Source of the DNA: Aplysia californica
Lineage: Eukaryota; Mollusca; Gastropoda; Aplysiida; Aplysiidae
Reading direction: 5' to 3'
Assembly: GCF_000002075.1 (NCBI RefSeq)
Contig: NW_004797302.1
Coordinates: forward strand, 954,783 to 1,018,782
Length of the DNA: 64,000 nucleotides
In this document: positions 22,350 to 31,400 of the stretch, in pieces
Layout of the letters: every line of letters begins with the position of its first letter
Position numbering within the stretch: the stretch's first letter is position 1
Position numbers and translations under genes: made by a program
The notes under the pieces: model-generated
What the model was told of the DNA's origin: nothing
What the model saw: the letters and a program-made list of their open reading frames with translations, nothing else
Databases searched by the model: none

Positions 22350-22416
22350 ATGGCCTCTCAGCCTCTGTACAAAGAAAACCCTGTAGATCCTGACCTGGAG
22401 CACAAGGCGAAAAAAG
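22350..22416 (+). CDS. BORCS8: BORCS8 coding exon 1
   Basis: Codes for MASQPLYKENPVDPDLEHKA then KK plus one base of the next codon. The donor is AAAG|GTTTGA, not a strong consensus. The ATG context is CTAGAATGG (A at -3 is absent, G at +4 present). The residues before KK are poorly conserved in the family, as expected for this variable N-terminus. Confidence 0.88.
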
Positions 22417-25400
22417 GTTTGACATTTTCCCTCTTGAAATCATCTTTTGTAGATCTTTCTGAATGAAAAATCATTTGCATGTTTATGAAGACCAATATAT
22501 AAATACGGGTAAAGTTCTCTTTTTTCTTTTTTTTTTCAGCTATTTAGGATTGAGCCGTCGTCTGAGCCTTTGAACTTTCTTTTTTACATTCCTGGGTATT
22601 TGAGATCATATGTTTGTGTTAATTCTTTTTCAAATAATTTACCACCATGACTAGCATATTGAAGATCTTTTGTACTAATTAATTTTTTGTAATCACAAAA
22701 GTGCCTCTGACAAATGCACTTATTTTCAAGCACAGCTTCCTGTGAGACCAGTGACCTGAAAACTTTCTTTGCAGAAAGTTTTTTCACAACCTGTCCTGAC
22801 TGTTTGTAGGCCTATCTTATCCACATTCTCCAAATTCTCGCTGAAGAGATGTGAACACATTCTTTTTGTTGTTGTTTTTTGTTTGGCACAAGAGTAGGCT
22901 GGCCGTTAAAGTGTTCATACAGTTTTGTTTTTGTTTTTTTTCTCAGTCAAACCAAGCAATTCAGTGTCTTTCTTTCTTCTTGTATTTTCAGTATCCGACA
23001 AATTCTCTGAGAATGTGAACGTCATAGCGAATGAGCCTTCACTGGCGTTTTACAGAATCCAGGAGCATGTCCGGAAAACTCTCCCCCAGTTGGTGGATCA
23101 GAAGGTGAGGAGTCCTGAGACGAATAAATGTCTACAATGACATCAAATAGAATTGAAATTCTGAGTCCGATTATTTTGTAGTATGCCACTGGTACTTTCT
23201 ACTTCTTTTCTTTTTTTGAATGTGATTTTACGTTGGTGAGTAATGGTTCAAAATGTCGGAGGAATTCAAGGCCCCAAGATCTGGAATGCTTTACCAAATA
23301 CTTTAAGAGAGATCAAATCTGTTGATTCATTCAAATGTCCGCTAAAGTCGTTTCTGTTTTTAAATTAATAAGATGGATATTTGGAATAATTTTCTTAGTC
23401 AGAACACAACGTTTTATATTTTATGTTACTGTTGTACGTTGTACTGTATTCATTGTAAAGAGTTCAGAGCCTGTGTACTTTGATCGGGATTGAACGCTAT
23501 ATAAATGTCATTTATTATTATTATTATTCATTAGTTATGTATCATTACATTTTTATATCAACTGATACGAGGACTAATTGAAAATAGGTGTTGCTGTACT
23601 CTGCTGACCACTTGGTCTTTTATGAGCTCCACTGTTTCTTTACTTTGGTGTACACATCTTTGATGTTGGTGGTTGGTTGCTGCTCTGGTGTGATTTGCTC
23701 CTTCTTTCCTATCAGACATGTATCATCCTTATTTCTCTTCCTTCATTTTATTTTGTATGATGCTTTCTAGTAACACCTCTAATCTTCAGCACTGAAATGA
23801 CCTATTAGTGTTGCAAGTGTCGTAAAATTCTTACTTAAAAAAAACAACAACCCAAAACTTTCGTCCTTTGCAAGCTGTTTTGAATGTGTCCTTTTTTTTG
23901 TTGTTTCCTTCTTGTAGCACGAGGTGGAAGACATTCAGGCCAAAGTACAAGGGGCTTGTTTTGATGCTGAGTATGCCACAAAGTAAGTCTTCGTTGAGGT
24001 TTGTTTTCACTCAAAAGACATATTGGAATAGGTTGGGTTTTTTTTTTAATGTAGCTGTTTTATGTCCCCATCATCACAACTTAAATAGTTTAGGAGACAG
24101 GCTTCAACCCTGACTGAAAGTGATGCAGTATCCCAATAGAAAGACTGAGATACTTGATGTAAAATCCTAATGTTGGAGAGTGCTTCTGGTACTTCCTGCT
24201 TCTTTTCTCTTTTTGAATGAGATTTTACTTTAGTGAGTAATGGCGCAAATGAAGGTAAAATTGTTCGTTAGTTATTAATCTTTTCATATTATTCTATTGT
24301 GCACTTTGGAAAGTTGCAACATAATATAGTGTTAATGTAAATAATAGTCTTAATGGAAATATAGTAACAGATGAATCTAGAAAAGTTTGCATGTATTATT
24401 TTTCCTCTCTTTTCAGTGCTGTCAAGGCAATGCAGAATAGTGCTATACATTTCCAGAATATTCAAGATCTCTTAAAAAATGCGATGTTCATGAAGCAGCA
24501 GATATCGTATGAAGATGCCAGAAGGTAACTCTTTTCTCGGGACAATCGTTTTGTTTGTAAGAGAATGTGTAGTCAGCAAGGATTTAGTATTGCTGTAACT
24601 TTTACTGCATTAAGTGATTTCGTTATGTTCTTGGGAAAAGTAATTTATACAAATATTCCTCACTTCACTCAGGTGGGAATGGGTACCTAGAATCTACCGG
24701 GCCAGAGACAGTGAAAGGTCTTGTCATTATGTTAATGTTTTGACACTTGTAAAGTAAAAGTGAAGTAAGTAAAATGGCAGCTTGCATTAAATGATTGTAT
24801 GTTTCTATGTCAGTTGAGATTGTTTCAGAATGCCATTAGATGTGCAGAAATTAAATGTTTGCTTAAAGTGAAATTTACAGCTCCCCTGGATTTTCTTTGG
24901 TTTTGGAGAGTTTTCAGTTTAGAGAGAGTGCTTGAATAGCAAACAAAAATTTGTTAATTAGGAATTCCATTTTCTTTTAGTTTACCACTTTTTTTGGACT
25001 GACTATGCTAAATTTTAATGGACACAACTGTAGTTGCACACTAGATTCTCCAGTTCGAAATGGAATGGGGGTGTCTGTATTGTATTAACCTTTAACAGTC
25101 GTGTTTTGTTCCGGTTTTTTTTTGCTGCCCAGACGGCAAGGACGAGCCAGCCCCTCTGTGGGAGGTCGGGGAGAAGAGAGTGAAAAGAACGAGGCCAGTG
25201 GGGCGGCGGCTGAGGGCGGTCAGGGCATGGAAGGCGGTCAGAGGAAAATTGGACAAGAGCAGGATGAGTATGTACTTTAGGACGTTTCAGGAAAATGTTG
25301 GGGGTTTTTTCTTTTTCTTTTTGAGTTGGTTTAATGTGATCGCGTTTTTGTTAATGAATGTTGTGAGTCCGTCATTTTACTCTGTTTCTAAAGGGGAAAA

Positions 25401-28400
25401 GCTGAAACTATTTTTTTGTAATCTAATTTCTTTCTTTGAGGGTTCAGCTATTTTGAGATTGTACAAATTATTCAAAACTGGTAGTATTTTTTGTTTGTGT
25501 CGTTTTAGTTCTTTTTTGTATTGCTATTCAGATTTTGTGTTCATAGTTCATAGCTGCAAGTTGTTTTGTCAAAAACTGGAAGAGAGGGTAGGAATAGTTT
25601 TTCTGTTTAGAATAAAAACATAGCACTGTCTTATGTAACTATAAAACTTATCTCCAGAAAGAAAACATATCAAAACAGACCTTGGGTATGCTCTTTAGTA
25701 TTGTTTTCAAAACATTTTATCAATATTTGGGCCTTGTCATCTTAATGATTTATGTTTGTCTTCGTTTTCACATTTTGTCTCATTTGACCAATTCAGTTGA
25801 AATCCTTATATGCCACAGGCCAGTCATGTCATGAACTCACGTGTTGTTCTCAGGGAGAAAAAGTCGGAAACATGCCTTTCTCCTTTCAGAGAACTCTGGG
25901 TTCATAATGTCTCATTTTACATTCTGTCTTTGAGCTTTGTCCATCTAATTTCACCATCTCTGTTTTATTTAGTTGGAATAACCGTGTTATTTTATAATGT
26001 CTTTACGCTAGTGGCTGTAGAGCTCTTGATCGGGCTGGGGAGAGGGATGTCAAAGGAAACTAGCTGTCTCATGTTGACAATATTCCCTTCCCATAAAATG
26101 TCTATTTTGTTAAGGGCACTAATTATGTTTGACATCTGCGCACCTCATTTGATGTAGTCTGTAGAAATCCTTATTTGATGATCACAGGACTTCAGTTTGA
26201 GATCTCATCCTTTTCTCATGAAAAGAGCACATCATCACTATTCCAACATTCCTTCATGACACTTCTCCCATCTTTCAGTGTACTCTCAGCAGTATGTTCA
26301 TGCGTCTCCTTTGACTAATTAATTATTCTGTATAAATCCTCACTTGATGATCTCAGGACTTCAGTTTGAGATCTCATCCTCATCATATCTAAAAGTATAT
26401 ATATCTACACTATACTTTCAGTGTTCCTTTATCATACTTGTTCTGTTTTTCAGTAATGTACTCTCAGCAATCTATTCATGAGTCTCATTTGACTTATTTT
26501 GTATAAATCCTCATAAAACAATCCTGGGACTTCAGTTTGAGATTTCGTCCTTCATCTCATGGAAATAGCTCGCACATTTTCCCTTCACATCCAGTGTTCC
26601 TTTACCACACTTCTTCTGTCTTCCAGTAACATCCTTTCAGCAGTCTGTCCGTGCAGTCCGAAAAAGTCTAAGGTTGTACCGCTGTTTGTTATATATCTCA
26701 TGTCATATCCGCTGTTGGTGTTGATCACTGCCGTGTGCTCTGTGTTGCTGGAGGCCACAGAACTAGGGAAAGGACAGTGGGTGCAATGATGAGGTGATCT
26801 ACTTGATTACTGTCCGGGTATTGAAATGTGCGTTGGATTACTGTAAAGGTGTTGAAATGCGCGTAGGATTATTGTCGGGGTATTGAAATGTGTGTAGGAT
26901 TACTGTCGGGGTATTGAAATGTGCGTTGGATTACTGTCAGGGTATTGAAATTTGCGTAGGATTACTGTCGGGGTATTGAAATGTAAGTAAGTTGGATTTC
27001 TTTCGGGGTATTGAAATGTGTGTTGGATTACTGTCAGGGTATTGAAATTTGCGTAGGATTACTGTCAGGGTACATTGAATTGTGCATTGCATTACTGTCA
27101 GGGTATATTGAAAAGTGCGTAGGATTACTGTTAGGGTATGAATAGTGCGATGGATTATTGTCAGGGTATTGAGTAGTGCGTAGGATTACTATCAGGGTAT
27201 ATTGAATAGTGCATAGGATTACTGTCAGCATATTGAATAGTGCGTAGGACAGCTGTCAGGATTACTGTCAGGGTATATTGAATAGTGCGTATGGTGACTG
27301 TCTGGATTACTGTCAGGTATGGAATAGTGCGTAGAATTACTGTCGCGATATTGTAATGTGCGTAGGTTATTTTCAAGGAAAGATTAAAGCATGAGTTGTC
27401 TCCTCAGTGCTGAGTGCTGCCTTGGTGAACTCCCCTCCCATTCTGGGCTGATTTATTATGTAATTGATCTACTCATGAAAGTTATCAAAAAACAAACTAC
27501 AATAGACTTGAAGAGGATTGTAGTGATACTGGCACAGTTGTAATCATAATCGAAGAGTTTACTGTGGATGGAAATTTGAAATAGGACCACTGTTCTTCTG
27601 TTTAATTTAGTTTTAATAAGAGTTTTACGGCACTTGCAACACAATAAGGTCCTGTAATATAAGTGCCAAAGATTAGAGGTGTTACAAGAGAGTAACAAAC
27701 ATAAAAAGAAGGAGGAGAGATAAAGACGACAGTTGTTTGATAGGAAAGAAGGAGCAAACCACACCAGAGCACCCGCCAACCCCCCACCTGTTCTTCTGTT
27801 ACAACAGAATTAATCGGTCTGATTTTATTTTAAAAGCTTTGGGAAAAGGTAGACATTGCTCTCCTCACGAAAAAAAAAAAGGAGTCACATGCGAAGTAAT
27901 GCATGTAACTTATTAACACACTTTCGTCTTTTCCATTTTCTTTTAGTGCAGTTGGAGATCACAGTTTTTCATTGGTTTATTTGTTATGGACAGTTTTGTA
28001 GGTTGTCCTGAACTGCTGAAGTGGCCACGCTGCCTTTTGGTACACTAACAAAAAGTGTTCTTATCTTAAAGTATTTGGGACTCTTTTTCTATTATCTAAT
28101 TTTAGTGAAATGTTATACAGACTGCTCAGTGTAAGTCTTTGTCACAATATGTATTTTTTCAAAAATAGCATATGGTGGGGTCTTACTCTAAGTATTAGTG
28201 ATAGATCTATAGATAATTAGATAGATAGACAGACAGATAGATAGAGAGAGAGAAGGAAAAAGAGAAAGACAGAGAGGTGAAGAGTGCGTTTGCGTGTATT
28301 GATTTACCTCACCGTAGGAAATATATTTCTCTAGTAGTAGACACAAATATGGTTGATTTGAAAGCGGAAGCTGTGAGCAGGTGATATATATCTTTGTGAC

Positions 28401-31400
28401 AACAAGATAATATAGGATTTTTGAGAGCATCTGAGGCAAGAAAAAATTGGAGAACCATGACTGCCGGTGTCTGTATCAGTATCAGATCTGACATTTACTG
28501 ATGAAATTTTGTTAGCATGGCACCTTCTGTACCTCTCCCTCCTCTGTGGCGGTCGCTGAGAGAGAGAAAGCTGCCGTGTGCCGGTGTTGCATGGCCTCGC
28601 AGCTGTTTCCACCTCCTCTTTCTTTCTGCCCTTATGATCAGTCGAGGTCTGCCGCTACTTTCAGTTTGCAGGTTGCACTTAATAATTTTTGCAGCACTTA
28701 ATAATTTTTTTGCAGCATACAGAGGCCAATTGAGTGCGTGTGTGTGTTTTTTAAAAAGATTTTTTTGTGTTTGTGAATTGTATAAATATATATACAGTCG
28801 AACTTGCTTTAGTAGCCACCTTTATAAGATATCACCTGTACAAATGGCCACTTCTCAGTTCCCCTTTTGTTTTTCTTCTTCTAATATTATTCTGACACTG
28901 TGTAAGACATCCTTGCATCTAACACGGCCTCTTTTCTCCTTGGCACCGGGTGGCTGTCTTAGACAATTTCGACTGAATATATAAAAATATAATGATATAT
29001 GTGTGGGTATTGCCGCATTATTTGTTTTATTGCATTAGTTTTTTAAGCTGCTTTCTCATGATCCTGGCCTGGTTTCTTTTTCCATTGCCTTGCAAAGCAA
29101 ATATGACTATTTTACCTCTTATAGGCTTCACTTAATATTTTAGGCCATAAATAGCAGTGCGTGTCTTGGGTGAAATGCACCTTCCGTTTTGTCCTTTTTG
29201 TGTAAAGTTTTGTATTATTTATGCTTTTTGTTTTTCTTATAGACCTAGGACTTTGTCCTCCAACCTTCACTCAATCCAGTAGCTCGCACATGACACACAC
29301 CACCTGGTAAATGTACTGTCTAGTGTGTGCTTTGCACCCTTTCTGTTGTTCTTTGCTCTTTGAAAAAAAAACTGGTCATGATTTATTCCTGCAATGAAAC
29401 AGAGTGAAGAAAGTGGAAGATTTTGTGCTTTACTTTACCTTACTTTTCCGATCCAGCGGCCATTTGAAGATTTTGTGCTCAGAGTTAGGCTTTTTTTACT
29501 CATGTGGCTGAAGTCTGTGGTGTATTGGCTTTGACTGAACTGCACTTAAGAAGCAAACAGAATAAAGAAGAAATGATCTAAAAGGGTTGTTAGTTATATA
29601 GTCGAAAATGTCCCAAGATGGCCACCTATTGTCCATTGAGAAAAGTGGTGTCTTAGACGGGTGGATGTCTTGGACAATGTCAGTATGATATAGAAGACTC
29701 CCAGGGGGTGGGGGTGGGGAGAGGGTGGTTGTGTACAAGTGGTTGTCATGGGCAGATGTTTTAGTTTAGTTTTAGTAGAGGTTTTACGGCACTCTCAACT
29801 GCATAAGGTCATATGAGCGCCAGAAGATTAGAGGTGTTACAAGAGAGTAACAAACATAAAAAGAGAAGAAGGAGAGATAAGGACAATAGATGTTTGATAG
29901 GAAAGAAAAAGCAAACCACACCAGTGCACCTGCCAACGACCCACAGGGCAGATGTTTGTTGGAGCAGGTTCTACTGTATTTGACTCTGTCACAAATTTTC
30001 TGTATGATGCAGTTGCATTATGCTAATGAGGTTTGTTTTGGGGGTTTTTCTCATTATGTTTATGATATAATGAATATCAAGTTCACATTTACTAATGGTC
30101 TCAAAGTGCTTTCTGTGTTTGTGTGCATTGCAAACTGAACATACATGTCACCATTTGAATTTTCCTAATTTTTGTATGATGATGACTATTTCTTTTAAAT
30201 CAATGTTTTTAATACAATTGAGTCCTCAGAAAAATGAAGCTTTGCAATCCAAGCACTAGATCTAGTAAAAAAAAAGAGAGAGAAACAAAACCTTCTAGGG
30301 CCTATCGTATAACATAGTTACTCAAGATTTTCCCCAATTTAATTCAGTATTTCAATTCAATAACTCGGTGTTCTTTGTGTCATTGGGATCAAAGGACCAG
30401 GCATCTTGTCAACCCCGCCAAAAAAACGAAAAAACATTTTTTTGCTAATAAATGAAAACAGAGACAGCACAATGTAAACATTTATGGCACTTCAGACTTT
30501 TCAAACATTAGCGTTATGACTTTTTAAATAACGTTCTTGTTGGAAGCTGATTTCTCATTGATATTCTATTTTCTTGTCGATGACTGATGTGAGGAGATTG
30601 ATTTTTGCCTGAACGTTGCTTCTCCTTCTTAATACTTTCCTTTCCTTTCCTAGTTTGCCCCCAAACCCACCCATCCCCCCCCCCCCCTTTCCCCCACCCC
30701 CATTAAAAGAACTAGCATTTTTTATTAATTATGAATTTTTTTTTTGCAAATCTATTTTAATTAACCACCAAGTTCATTTTGAAATCTGTCCGCGTGGTTT
30801 TATGCACCCCGCATAATTTAGCAAAATTTGATCATTTTTTGCATAATTTCTGATTATTTTCCTTTATCATTCTTTGTTAAAATTAACAGAATCGCATAAT
30901 TTTTCATTTTTGGGCTCAGTTTGCATAATTTCAGACTTTTCTTTGCATAAAACGATGGGGACGGTGAAATTCAGTGAAGTTTGCGGAACCCAAAATCTGT
31001 TGACCATCAGATTATGTTTAGATTTGTTGCTTTTTTTTCCGGTGTGTTTTCGGTTTTGAGAGATTGCAAAGAGGTTGTAAATAGTTTAGAGATTGTCAAA
31101 TTGTCAATTACCAAGGAAAAAATCAGGGTTATAATAAATTGCATTTATAATAATAATAAATTCTATTTTGTCTCTGTTTACTGCTGTTTATGGACTAACT
31201 GTGCTCAGTTTGTGGGAACTCCTCAGTAGTTTTGTCTTTTGACTTATTGCTGATCATTTTTGCTTCTATAGCTTAGAGGTTAAGCTCTCAGACTCGCAAC
31301 TGTAATGTCGTGAGTTTGAGTCCCATCAGGGGCCTTGGGGAAAGAACTTTGCAGGAATTTTTCTCACTTCTCCCAGAAAGGAATGTGTATCAAGTTATAG

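Noticed and set aside
25180-25623. 147-codon plus frame over BORCS8 exon 5
   Set aside because: It is the wrong frame over the exon and runs into intron; the exon is coded in the frame giving GRASPSVGGRGEES.
26815-27375. CRISPR-like regular repeats
   Set aside because: 31-bp units are directly adjacent with no spacers; a minisatellite in an animal intron.
28517-28984. 155-codon plus-strand frame
   Set aside because: It overlaps an M2 transposon at its 3' end, has no recognisable domain, and lies in a BORCS8 intron.
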